This document shows, piece after piece, positions 37,765 through 47,682 of a stretch of DNA of 64,000 nucleotides. The position numbers were made by a program, and so were the translations under genes. The notes below the pieces were generated by a model. It was not told the DNA's origin, did no database searches, and saw only the letters and a program-made list of their open reading frames with translations. The stretch comes from Geosiphon pyriformis (taxonomy: Eukaryota; Glomeromycota; Glomeromycetes; Archaeosporales; Geosiphonaceae): positions 408,884 to 472,883 of the forward strand of contig JAAOMT010000752.1 in assembly GCA_016748015.1 (NCBI GenBank), read 5' to 3'. Position 1 is the first letter of the stretch. Every line of letters starts with the position of its first letter.

Positions 37765-38216
37765 ATTTGGTCAACAGAAAACGTGCAAATAAATAAAATA
37801 GATGCTTTTATTATCATGTAAACTGACAGACTAGCCACGATTTATTTGTGAGAAATTATTAATTCTCCTCGAGAATACTATCCAAACGCAGAAACTCGAA
37901 AATCTTATCACAGAATGTAAGCTTTATAGCTTATTTAAACCTAACCTATTATATATGCTAAATATAAATTAGTTTTGAAGAAAGTATTGAATATCTAGAT
38001 ATACAAGAAATTTATGGCTAAATAGGTTTGATATAAAGCCTGAAATTATAAAAAGAGAGCTTCAAACTACACAAGTAATTCACTCTAGATATGCTGAGAG
38101 TAAAATTTTCAACTCATCATAAAGTTAAAGAACCAGAAGACAAATAAAATAATAACATCCAAAAAAGCTTACTAGATGCAGGAAAACCTTCAAAAAAAAT
38201 AGATATTTCTAATGCT

Positions 38217-38456
38217 CTAATTTTCATAAGGTATACAATATGTATATTCACATTTATAATTTGTTCTTGGTACAAAAACACATTGTTTTGGCTTACAACG
38301 CCGTATTTCATCGGAAGTACATCCTTGAGGTCGTGCACCACATCCAACACCCGCCTCATAGTTTTCTGGCATATAATAAGCCCTAGCCGTCTCAGTAATC
38401 AAAGCAAGAATTAAAAAGGCCAAAAATTTTTTGTTTAAGATTGATTTGGGTGTCAT
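38217..38456 (-). CDS. Small secreted cysteine-rich protein, paralogue B
   Basis: 79 residues from the ATG at 38456. A longer open frame starts at a TTG upstream, but the ATG is shared by the family. The signal peptide (TPKSILNKKFLAFLILALI, ending TARA) is followed by a mature part of about 53 residues starting at YYMPEN. Six cysteines: C-X6-C-X7-C-X4-C-X9-C-X4-C, with RPQGCT, DEIRRC, CVFVPR and CEYTYC. It ends shortly after the last Cys. The even Cys number would allow three disulphides. Its closest relative is the inverted copy at 39661-39942, which shares RPQGCT and EIRRC. Function unknown; it may be an effector or a small secreted defence-type peptide. Confidence 0.75.
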   Translation of the reverse strand: MTPKSILNKKFLAFLILALITETARAYYMPENYEAGVGCGARPQGCTSDEIRRCKPKQCVFVPRTNYKCEYTYCIPYEN

Positions 38457-38580
38457 AATTTCAGTTTTTTTCAAGGTGTGTTTTTATTTTTATGAAGAAG
38501 ACCAAGTTAAGATGATAGTGTTTTATTACTTTAATAACCAAAGCTTGGTAATTTGAAATCTGGCAAGCGAGGTGTTTCCA

Positions 38581-38595
38581 TTTTATAGGAAATTT
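38581..38595 (-). promoter_or_regulatory. TATA box of paralogue B
   Basis: cctataaaatgg on the minus strand, about 130 bases before the ATG. It is identical to the one at 39528 and followed by the same ctcgcttgcc block. Confidence 0.55.
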
Positions 38596-38920
38596 TCTGA
38601 CCTTTGGAATATTATAAAACTTTAGTTAATAGTAAATAATGATAGAAAAATCTTAAAAGTTTCAATGGTTGAATGAAAATAACTAACTTTAGATATATGA
38701 TTGTCAGAAAAAAAATTTCTTATATTGATATATTGATAATCTAATCAATTAAAGAAATATTTATGGCCATTTAAGACACTTAATTATTTTGGACGATAAT
38801 GAATTTTTTCTAGAAAATTGACCAAATATGAAATTGCCTAAAAGAAATTAGGGCCATATAAGCCAATAACAAAATTTCATATAATCGTATACCAATATAA
38901 GATGGATTGAATTTATAAAA

Positions 38921-39121
38921 TTCCCAGTTTTTGAACAACAAATCTAAATATTGATTTTAAGGTTTAATAGAATTAAGTCAATTAACCGATTTAATATCTT
39001 ATAAAGGGACATCCTTAATATAACGTCTATGAAGAATAGAAATTTCATAGTAGTTATGACTTTACCCATTTGGGATCTCTCGTGAACACATTTCGGTAGT
39101 CTGCCAATTTTAGTGTTCAGT
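38921..39121. repeat. 201-bp near-identical block, copy 2
   Basis: Second copy of 35461-35661, in the same position relative to its gene. Confidence 0.8.
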
Positions 39122-39527
39122 GGTATAGTGCAAGGGAAAAATGCAAATCTCATCGGGCTAAATTTTTTTGAATGATTGAATTTTCTAGATTCCGATTATC
39201 GTTTGTAAGGAAGGCTAATATTAGAGCAGTGTGCATAATTTAAACATACAAAAATGTTTAATAAATTACTAATAGCTTGTAACAATGGTCCTGATTTCTT
39301 TTAGGCAATTTCATATTGGGTTAATTTTCTAAAAAAAATTCATTGTGGAGCCAAAATATCTTAAATGACCTTAAATATTTTTTTTAGATTATCATAAGAA
39401 ATTTTTTTTCTGACAATCATATATCTAAAGTTAGTTATTTTCATTCAACCATTGAAACTTTCAAGATTTTTCTATCATTATTTACTATTAACTAAAGTTT
39501 TATAATATTCCAAAGGTCAGAAAATTT

Positions 39528-39540
39528 CCTATAAAATGGA
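39528..39540 (+). promoter_or_regulatory. TATA box of paralogue C
   Basis: cctataaaatgg, about 130 bases before the ATG at 39661, followed by the ctcgcttgcc block. Confidence 0.55.
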
Positions 39541-39660
39541 AACACCTCGCTTGCCAGATTTCAAATTACCAAGCTTTGGCCAATCAAAGTAATAAAACAC
39601 TATTATCTTAACTTGGTCTTCTTCATAAAAATAAAAACATACCTTGAAAAAATTGAAATT

Positions 39661-39942
39661 ATGACACCCAAATCAATAGTAAAAAAAATCTTTTTAGTCT
39701 TTTTAGTTCTTGCTTTGATTACTGAGGCGGCTAGGGCGTTTTATATATCAAAGAACAATGCGACGAAACGTGCCTGTGGCGTGCGACCTCAAGGATGTAC
39801 TCTCGGTGAAATACGGCGTTGTAAGCTAAACCAATGTGTTTTTGTACCAAGAATTAATCATAAATGTGAATATACATATTGTGAAATTAGAGATCAAAAT
39901 CCAAATGTTTGGCATAATATAGGAGACAATGGTCTTATTTAA
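39661..39942 (+). CDS. Small secreted cysteine-rich protein, paralogue C
   Basis: 93 residues from the ATG at 39661; the open frame upstream to 39613 lacks an ATG. Signal peptide TPKSIVKKIFLVFLVLALI, with a likely cut after AARA. The mature part starts FYISKN and has the same six-Cys pattern as paralogue B (RPQGCT, EIRRC, CVFVPR, CEYTYC). A C-terminal extension of about 17 residues (RDQNPNVWHNIG) is absent from paralogue B. The signal peptide and cysteine frame are kept while the loops between them vary. Intact; no domain recognised. Confidence 0.75.
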   Translation: MTPKSIVKKIFLVFLVLALITEAARAFYISKNNATKRACGVRPQGCTLGEIRRCKLNQCVFVPRINHKCEYTYCEIRDQNPNVWHNIGDNGLI

Positions 39943-40310
39943 ATTTGTATCTTGCATCTTGTAAGCTTTTTTGGATGCTATTATTTTTACTTGTCTTCTG
40001 ATTTTTAAACTTTATGATTAGTTGAAATTTTACTCTCGGTATATCTAGATTTTCAATACTGTAAATACTTTATTCAAAACTAATTTATATTTTAGCATAT
40101 ATAATAGGTTAGTTTTAAATAAGCTTTAAAGCTTATTTTCTGTTATATGAGAAATTCTATTGCGATAAGATTTTGGAGTTTCTGCATCTAGATAGTATTC
40201 CCAAGGAGAATTGATGATTTTTCTTTAATAAATCATAGCTAGTATATCAGTTTAATTTGATAATAAAAAGCATCTATTTTATTTAATTCAAGAACCAATT
40301 TTTTTTAATA

Positions 40311-41374
40311 TCTTATTGTGATACAATTTATTTTCGCTTATTTAAAATTTCACAATATAATTTATGGCTTTATAATTTGGTAATTATTTAATGATTTCAT
40401 TGCATTCTTTTCCTCTAAGGGTATTCACTTTCTAAAAAAATGATATGTGAATTCTTTTGAGCGCTAATAAAAACGGGTCTTAAAAAAAAAAGTTGATATA
40501 AAATAAATATTGATCTTTGAATTTTTTTTTAAAATTGGATTTCATTTGAGAATTAAATAAATTAAAAATAAATCAAAAAATTCATTGATCAATAAGTTTT
40601 AAATTTATTTCACATATGATTTAAGGCTATCAAAAAGCAATAATAAAAATTTTTTTTGTGAACCAACTAATAAAATATATATATATATATATATATGTTA
40701 GCTTTTTTAATATTCCCGGATATTTTTTTTTGATAATATATTATATATTACCCTAATCGCTGGAGAATGCTTTTGGCCAGCAGACTTTTATCTAAATTGA
40801 TCTGAGGACTTTATTCTCAAAAGAATATAATGGAAATTTAAACAATAGCTGGTCTTCTGAGAAAAAAACGTGGTAAAAAACTATGACAGATACATTATAT
40901 CTAGATTTTTGAGGCTTTTTTTGATGAAATATCAAAAATTACTAAAAATAGATATCGAATGTTACATTCAAAATTTCCTATTTCTTAGTTTTTTTATAAA
41001 CTATATTTTATTTAAAAATAAATAGTCAACAGAAAATTAAAATTTTTTTGAACTTGAATTTTGAAGTGACTATGATAATTCTTTCATAGCTGGTCATTGT
41101 TTAACAATAACAAATATGCCAATTATGCTTAGCGCCAACGCATTGCATGCACCAATTATAAATTTTATTTTATTGGCGTTTTCGAAAATACAAAGAAAAT
41201 GATAACTTTGGGCTGAGTAAGGCGAATAACTTGAATTTGAAACACAACCCTTAACCTTGAACTAATGGTAAATTTTATTTAAAGAGGCTTTTCTTCGCAG
41301 AGTCTTTGCGATTTGCAGTCCTTGCCATTTTAGTATTCCTCAACTTTACTTACGTTCTTTCAGAATTTGAAATC
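40311..41374. other. Intergenic, HMG gene 5' flank
   Basis: No gene recognised. Contains an (AT)n tract at 40676-40696. Confidence 0.6.
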
Positions 41375-42385
41375 ATGGAAGGTGGCATACCCCTCGGCTC
41401 CTCAATTTTTGATAATATTCAAATTTCATTCCCGCCTTCATTAGCTCTACAGGATTGTATAATACGAAAGGAAAATGGTGATTTTCCGTCAAAATCTCCT
41501 AATTGTTTTATCCTTTATCGTCGAGCTTTTCATAAGGAGCTTCAAAGACGAGGATTCAAACTTAAACAAAAATCGATATCCACGATGGTATCGAGGTCAT
41601 GGAAACGGCTGTCACCAGAAATTAAACAATCTTTTAAAGATTTAGCCAAACAAGCACATAATGAGTTAATTGTTATTCGCAGACGGCGGTTTGACAAAGA
41701 TGGGGAATTTTTTCCAGCAGAAATCATGAATGATGAACCTAAATTTTCAAATGACAAGGAAGATTTTATTGTTCCCAATAATTTTAATGAATTTCAATCA
41801 ATCGCCGAAAAAAATTTGTCAGAATCGACTAACAATTTTGACTCCAATAATATCAGAATTTGCCCGAGCCCAATTTCTTCTTATGATAATTATCTAAAGG
41901 AAATTCCTTGCGAGAATAAAAATGATTGCAATAAATGCCTAGGTTTACCATACTATAGTGATTTCTCAGGCGAGCCTAGTTGCAATTTTTTTGAAATAGG
42001 AAATTTTGATAGAAAAGGGGAACCTAGTGATTACTATAATTTTTTCATAGAAAATCCAAACGATGAACATAATCTGGAATCCTTGGATTACATATTTCCT
42101 GAAAATAATCTCCAATTTAACAATTGCCTAACATCACTGGATCCATTCTCACCAGTGAATTGCAACCAGGCTATTGCTTCCTATTTTCCAGTTTCATTAT
42201 CTTGTTATGGAAAAAATCTCTCGGATGAATATCAGGACTTTGAGTTTCAAACACCAACCAGATTACAAAACTATAAACCTCATTTGGAAGGGTATCAAAA
42301 TGAAAATCAAAATTGGATAAAACCCGATGGTGGGTCACCTTTGTGCTTTGTACCTGAATATTACAATGATAATCGTCTAGATTAA
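41375..42385 (+). CDS. HMG-box protein, MATA_HMG type
   Basis: 336 residues, single exon, from the ATG at 41375. An upstream in-frame extension exists but starts at a TTG and would put a hydrophobic leader on a DNA-binding protein, so it is rejected. Residues ~39-106 form an HMG box of the MATA type: SPNCFILYRR, ISTMVSRSWKRLSPEIKQSF, KDLAKQAHNEL, followed by a basic stretch IRRRRF. The family binds the DNA minor groove. In Rhizophagus it is expanded, and most members are not at the mating-type locus. The long C-terminal part (~107-336) is acidic, rich in Asn, Ser and Phe, and without a recognised domain; it may be an activation region. No partner is visible beside it. Confidence 0.85.
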   Translation: MEGGIPLGSSIFDNIQISFPPSLALQDCIIRKENGDFPSKSPNCFILYRRAFHKELQRRGFKLKQKSISTMVSRSWKRLSPEIKQSFKDLAKQAHNELIVIRRRRFDKDGEFFPAEIMNDEPKFSNDKEDFIVPNNFNEFQSIAEKNLSESTNNFDSNNIRICPSPISSYDNYLKEIPCENKNDCNKCLGLPYYSDFSGEPSCNFFEIGNFDRKGEPSDYYNFFIENPNDEHNLESLDYIFPENNLQFNNCLTSLDPFSPVNCNQAIASYFPVSLSCYGKNLSDEYQDFEFQTPTRLQNYKPHLEGYQNENQNWIKPDGGSPLCFVPEYYNDNRLD

Positions 42386-43620
42386 ACTATATTTAAATAA
42401 CTTTATGACAAATAAGAAAAAATATTTTATATAGATTATTAATTTTTATGAACATAAGATGTATATTTCTTACTCATTGTTTCACCTATTTAAAAATTTT
42501 TCTTTTGAGTTATCTGTAGTATAGTATATTTTAAGATTTATCTTAAATAAGAGTAAGCACAATCATATGAAATTATGTAAAAAGCGCTTATCCAAATATT
42601 GAAACCACCTTTTTTTTTTTTTGACAGTTCAGCATTTTTGGGATTAAATACCCGGGTTGTGACGGCTGAAAGTTTAAATCATTCCTAATAATTCTATTTC
42701 TAGACTTTTGCGAATGTTTATTTTCCCAATTTGATTATAAGCATATTTATGTGCTATTCATGCATCTGCTCCATGCTATGTTGACAAAAAAGTAAACAGA
42801 ATTTTGAAGATATTAAGCCAGGCACGGTTCTATTACAAGAAAATTGGCGTTTTTGATTTTCATAAAGTGTCAAAAGTAGCTGCGTTTACCAAGATTAGAA
42901 ATCTAAGAATTATGCAAACTTGTGGCTAATATTTCAGCCATATTTTTATCCCAAGTTTCAGTTTTTGATTGTTGGGGATTTTACCGAAAACCATGATTAA
43001 AAAGAAATGAATAAAGCTAATTATTGTATTTCAAGGTCGATTTGAATTACTCGCTCTAACGAGTAAATAATTTTTCACTAGGAGATGTGAATTTATTTTT
43101 AAAAAAAAATTATATTTAAATGTAAAATTTTGTTGGATACTAATTATTTAATTGGGGTTCTCATTAGCTGCGTGAACATGAATTCTCTTTAAAACTTTAT
43201 GGATTAATGCATCGAAATCTCAATATATTGGGAAATGATCATTGTAGAATTCTTCTTTTGCAAGTAGTGAAACCTGTGGCTTTATATTAAACAAATTTTT
43301 TGACTTGTTCAATTCAAAATGATAACTCACAGATTAAATATAAAGAAATATTGAGGTTATATATTTTTTAGAATACTTAGATAAAAATTCCTTTTGCTAA
43401 GCTTAGAATAAAGGAATTTTTTTCAATACATGTTAATTCTATTAAACCATTTTTCGCTTTCCAAACTAAAAATATCGTATTCTCCGTATACGTAATTGGT
43501 CATGTTTTTTGGTTGTCAAATATTCGGAGTAAATTTTTAATAATGTTTTCATTTAATATCATTTTTCCCATTATTTTTAGCATCAATTACACAAAGATAT
43601 AATCAGACAGGTCACTTTAC
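42386..43620. other. Intergenic, no gene recognised
   Basis: Less AT-rich than the deserts. I could not assemble exons into a known protein on either strand. Confidence 0.55.
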
Positions 43621-43866
43621 GTTTAACATAATCTAGGTAAAATAAATTAATATTAATAAATAAAAATAAAAGATTAAACAAGTTTTCTATTACAATCGAA
43701 AGTAACAAAGTGAGGCTTACTTTATCATAAAGATTTGATTAGAAAGATTTAACATAATCTATAGATGTCATAATTCCTCTAGGTAAAATAAATTAATCTT
43801 ACTAAATAAAAAACTCTGCAAATTTTTTATCTCAATTGAAATTAAAAAAGTTAGGCCTACTTTACG
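43621..43866 (+). repeat. Tandem duplication in the RPB9-like promoter
   Basis: 43621-43725 and 43747-43866 are two imperfect copies. Both hold tttaacataatct, ctaggtaaaataaattaat, then a stretch ending gaggcttactttat or taggcctacttta. The second copy ends about ten bases before the ATG. Confidence 0.65.
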
Positions 43867-43876
43867 GTACAAAAGA

Positions 43877-44293
43877 ATGTCAGTAGTTGACCAAACGCGA
43901 CATCTTATCGCGCAAACTAATCAACAGGAAAACTACAAATTTTGCCCTAATTGGCAAGTGACTTGTATTTAAAATGGTTGAGATTTTAGTTGTTGATATT
44001 CAAACTCGAAGGGTTAAAAATCTTTTGCATGAATATTCATTTCCCTAAAAGTGACTGTGTACTTCGTCCAAAAGTATCAGATGTCGTCATGGTATCGCCT
44101 AATACTGGTCACAAATATAGGGCCTTGCACATGATCTGTAATACTTGTGGACACACACAAGAGGCTGATCCGCTTGATCATCGTGTTTCTCGTACAGAGT
44201 TCAGACCTTTTGGCAGGCGAGTTTAAATGACTTTGAGAACTGGGTAGTTTCCCGCCTTTGTAGCTATTCCATTTTATTGATAATTAAAAATAC

Positions 44294-44339
<46 letters not shown>

Positions 44340-44659
44340 TCAATAGTCAATTACAAGAGATCGTCTCTAGAGCGCTGATTCATGATCTCACAGTGCGTAG
44401 GCGTAAACCTGAAATATGTAAAAATTGTGATGAAATGACAATTGCTGTCGAATTACATACCCGCCATGCCGATAGTATGAAACTGTAAGTAAATCTTTGG
44501 TGTCTTCTTAATAATTACTCTCCAATCTATTTTAATTTTTTAATAATTTAATATAGCTGGCTTATGTGCACAAATTGTGAATTTGTTTGGGATTTCCAAG
44601 ACATTGTTCAGCCAGCGGAATCAATTGCTGAAATTCCCGATGAATTTAAGGAATTTTGA
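43877..44659 (+). CDS. RPB9-like RNA polymerase zinc-ribbon subunit (RPB9/RPA12/RPC11 family)
   Basis: Reconstructed from exons 43877-43953, 44052-44216, 44347-44484 and 44557-44659, which are in phase and give 160 residues. The protein has two four-Cys zinc ribbons in the family's order. The N-terminal one is FCPNC (first Cys residue 23) with CNTC after GHKYRALHMI. The C-terminal one is CKNC with CTNC after HADSMKLLWLM, aligned with the family's RADEAMRLYYVC region. The linker QLQEIVSRAL matches the ELTQIIADV region of RPB9. It lacks the DE pair of the RPC11 type, so RPB9 fits best. RPB9 works at the jaw of polymerase II in start-site choice and fidelity. Usual length is 110-125, so it is long at both ends and divergent. 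Introns 1 and 2 need GC donors (gcaagt, gcgagt). It could be a second, specialised copy. Confidence 0.75.
44284..44341 (+). repeat. (ATT)n microsatellite inside intron 2 of the RPB9-like gene
   Basis: About fifteen ATT triplets fill the intron up to a few bases before the acceptor caatag at 44341-44346. Confidence 0.85.
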
Positions 44660-45449
44660 ATCCCAAGCAAAGTAAACATATATTTTGGGATGCTGTGGGA
44701 AAGATAGATCCTGAAAGTTCAAAGAAATAATCTGGTAAAATGGGTGGATTCAGGAATATAAAATATAGAAAGACGTGCTGTCGTATTATTTTTTTACCAA
44801 GACAAGAAAAAATACAAAAATGCAGAAATTTTTGCTTAGTCTATGATATCTTAATTTTATCATTGAAAAAAAAAATTTTATTCCTGATTTTATCATCATT
44901 AATCATGTATGTTCTCAAAAAATGAGACTTTTACAACCAAATCAATACATTGACAATAAATTTTAAATATTTTTAATCGAAAAATTTATGATTACTCAGC
45001 AATTTTTTAGAGTTTTTCTTTGAAAAAACATTTTTTCTTTTAATTGATTATACCAATTGTTATTTCATAAGCCATACAATTAGTCAAGTGGTCAAATCCC
45101 AAAATCCAATTGATCAACTTTCTTCAAAACTAGAAATTAAAAATTATCTAAATTTTTAATTGTATAATAATTTTGTACTCTTTAATGGGCTAAATTTAGT
45201 CAAAATCAGCCCGCATATGCCAAGTTTCAGTTACTGTTACATGAATTTATCTTGTGAAATCCCAAAAATATCAAAAAGGGGTTTTTGGTTCCCCCAAACA
45301 TTCCATCATTCTACTTGATCAAAGCACTTGGAGTTTTTTAAAGAAATTAAAATTGATCCGTTCAATCGGAGAATTTCCACTTTTTATGATTATTTTAAGC
45401 GAAATATAGGGAGTTCAAAGTCAAATTTGAAACAATTTTTGTTCACAAT

Positions 45450-45506
<57 letters not shown>

Positions 45507-45608
45507 CAATATCAATATCAATATCAATATCATACCCATTCCAAATTTTTCAAGTTATTTTTCTTTTAATAGAAGCCCGCCTCAAGTTAAAAAAAATTCA
45601 TAATTTAT
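44660..45608. other. Intergenic between RPB9-like and short Sel1 genes
   Basis: No gene. It includes the compound microsatellite at 45450-45531, which creates an artificial Asn/Ile frame. Confidence 0.6.
45450..45531. repeat. Compound microsatellite (AAT)n, (ATT)n, (ATCAAT)n
   Basis: Three simple units follow one another without a break: AAT, then ATT, then atcaat. It lies about 80 bases before the ATG of the Sel1 gene. Confidence 0.9.
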
Positions 45609-46029
45609 ATGGCCTCAGCAGATGACTATTTTCATGGCTTAAAACAACGTGCTAATAAAGGAGAGTCACTTTGGGAATGGATGATTGGGATCAGCTATAT
45701 GAGTGGGGTAGACACTAAACGAGATGTCCATAAAGGATTGTATTGGCTTAAAAAGTAAGTCTTCATTTTTTAATTCCCCAAACCGAACTTTTGAAAGATA
45801 CTTCCCAACTCTCAGAATATTTGGGCTTCAATGGAAAAGAGCAGCAGATAAAGATTATCCACGTGCTCATATTTCCCTTGGTCAATGTTATGGTCATGGT
45901 TGGGAAGCTATGAAAGATCTTCATCAGGCAATACGCTGTTTTAGAAAAGCTGCCAAGAGTAAACTTTGTTCCACCTCTGCAAAAGGGTGGTTAGAGCTGG
46001 TCTTGAGTGAAAAGCGCAAAATTCATTAA
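45609..46029 (+). CDS. Short Sel1-repeat protein, two exons
   Basis: ATG at 45609. Exon 1 ends at 45754 before gtaagt. It gives ASADDYFHGLKQRANKGES and a first Sel1 unit (WMIGISYMSGVDTKRDVHKGL, YWLKK). The second exon continues with AADKDYPRAH, LGQCYGHGWEAMKDLHQA and CFRKAAKSK. Two acceptors keep the frame: ctcag just before 45815 (adds about nine residues, IFGLQWKR) and aaaag about 27 bases further, which gives a seamless Sel1 junction WLKKAADKDY. The second gives the better protein, the first the better splice site. The product of about 105-114 residues has only two to three repeats, far fewer than the Sel1 protein at 27223. It may be a small adaptor or a decayed fragment of a larger gene. 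Confidence 0.65.
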
Positions 46030-47682
46030 TGAAATCTGTACCCCATGTAAGTCTGTGTATTTATATTATTGAAATATTGGTGGTAGGTCAGCGATTTTTA
46101 GCTTTTTTTTGAGCTTTTTAAAGTAATTTTTTTTTGTTCATTTAATATTTGTTTTGAAGTCACATAGCCACCAAAAAAAACACTAAAACCTTGGAATAAC
46201 CGAGCATCAGTCTCTCAGCCGATCAAGTTAAAATTTTGGCAATTCTATTGTAAATTGATTTGTAACCTGCATTTAAATTTATAGTATGTACTTTTTCAAT
46301 AATAGAGTCAGGATTTTACTCTGAAGGATTAATTCGATCAGATACAGAAATGAAAATTTTGTCCGCATAATTATTCGCAAAAACACATTGATTTTTTCAA
46401 AAAATTCATTTTCTCAACGAAAAGGTGCATTCCTTATAGACATTATATACTTGGGCTGTTTGAGAAGATATTCATTCGCAGGAGACTGAAACATAAACCT
46501 GGCTAGAAAATCTTTAATAAACAGAAAACAAAACATTATTTTTTTCAAAATTTCCCTTGCGGATCTTTATTCGAAATCAGGTATTCTCCTTTCTTTCAAT
46601 TGCTCTCAATAGTTTTTTTGTATTCTTCAAAAGGAATTTTTTTGACGCAAGAAATTAAATAAAAACCGAATTACCCTAAGCTTCTAAGTTCACTCCAAGG
46701 ATCAATTTTTTTTGTTACGCTTAACATTTATTTCTCATTAATTCACTATATGTAAGTGCTGTTTTTTATAAAAATCCAAATCCAAATCTATCTATTTTTT
46801 TTTCATTTCGAAAGATTTCTTTCGGACGGTACAATATTAATAATTATAGAAATAAATAGTAATAATAATAATAATAATAATAATGTGATTATGGGATTAT
46901 GGGATTTTCCGAGTAATTTTAAAATCTTGAACCATGGTAAGGAACCATTACAAAGATTTGTATGGAAATTTGTTTATCCTGCCTGTATGCGTTTCTTTGA
47001 CTATTATTCTGAATAGAGGCTTATTTTTGTGGTCTTATGTGCCTCAAGCAAGATATATTCCAAAAACTTTAACTGAAATTTTGAATAAAGAAAATTTGAC
47101 CTAAATGTAAGAATTTTGGACTTGGTAAAAAAATTTCAGATATTAAGACATAGCTCACAAACACAATCCTTTTTTTTTTTCTCATGACAGATTAATATAT
47201 TCTAACCCACTAATTTAATTTGGTCTCATGGTTTAAAAAAATCCACATATGAAAATTCCTTAACTTAAGACACATTTATTCCCAAACTTTTTTATCAATA
47301 AATCTGATTTTTTGAACGAAAACTCCCAATATCATAATCGATGAAATCAAGTTGGAGTTAAAAATTATTTTCCCAAAATGCTACAGCCAGGAAGTCAGAT
47401 ACTCATGCGAAAACGGGAGATATAAATTGAGAATTGTTCTGACAAGGCTAATCGTAAATATTTGTTATATAATCCATCTTCAAACATGAGCTTTCTAGCC
47501 TAAAGTAGAATCCACGATTACTAATTTTCAAATAAACAACAGGATCGAGAGCCTATTATTGGTAGTGTTTTGGGTGGCAAACAGGGGCATCTATTACTGT
47601 GTGTATCTCACAGTTTTGCATCCATTTTGCTCTCTATTTGTTTTCCTGAAGAAAAAAGCTTTGAAAATTTTTGAACTCAAAT
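46030..47682. other. Intergenic, no gene recognised
   Basis: Contains an (AAT)n tract at 46859-46886, followed by a 40-codon ATG-started frame (46894-47016, FPSNFKILNHGKEPLQRFVW) that is more complex than chance usually gives but too short to judge. Confidence 0.5.

Larger units (their letters stand above)
37765..39255 (-). repeat. Secreted-protein duplication unit B
   Basis: Colinear with 34268-35773. Contains the gene at 38217-38456 and the second copy of the 201-bp block. Confidence 0.8.
39282..40310 (+). repeat. Secreted-protein duplication unit C, inverted
   Basis: The reverse complement of the gene-proximal part of unit B: both flanks, promoter and gene correspond. It lacks the 201-bp block. 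Units B and C are divergent, with their 5' flanks facing each other. Confidence 0.8.

Noticed and set aside
38117-38359. Second minus-strand frame overlapping paralogue B
   Set aside because: It is a shadow of the secreted-protein gene in another frame.
41306-41374. N-terminal extension giving the HMG protein a hydrophobic leader
   Set aside because: It begins with TTG, not ATG. A signal peptide on an HMG-box protein makes little sense, and the first ATG at 41375 is well placed.
45328-45603. 91-codon frame with long Asn and Ile runs
   Set aside because: It starts with TTG, and its core is a microsatellite.
46756-46893. Upstream part of a frame ending at 47016
   Set aside because: The start is GTG and an AAT tract fills the middle. 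Only the last 40 codons are of any interest.
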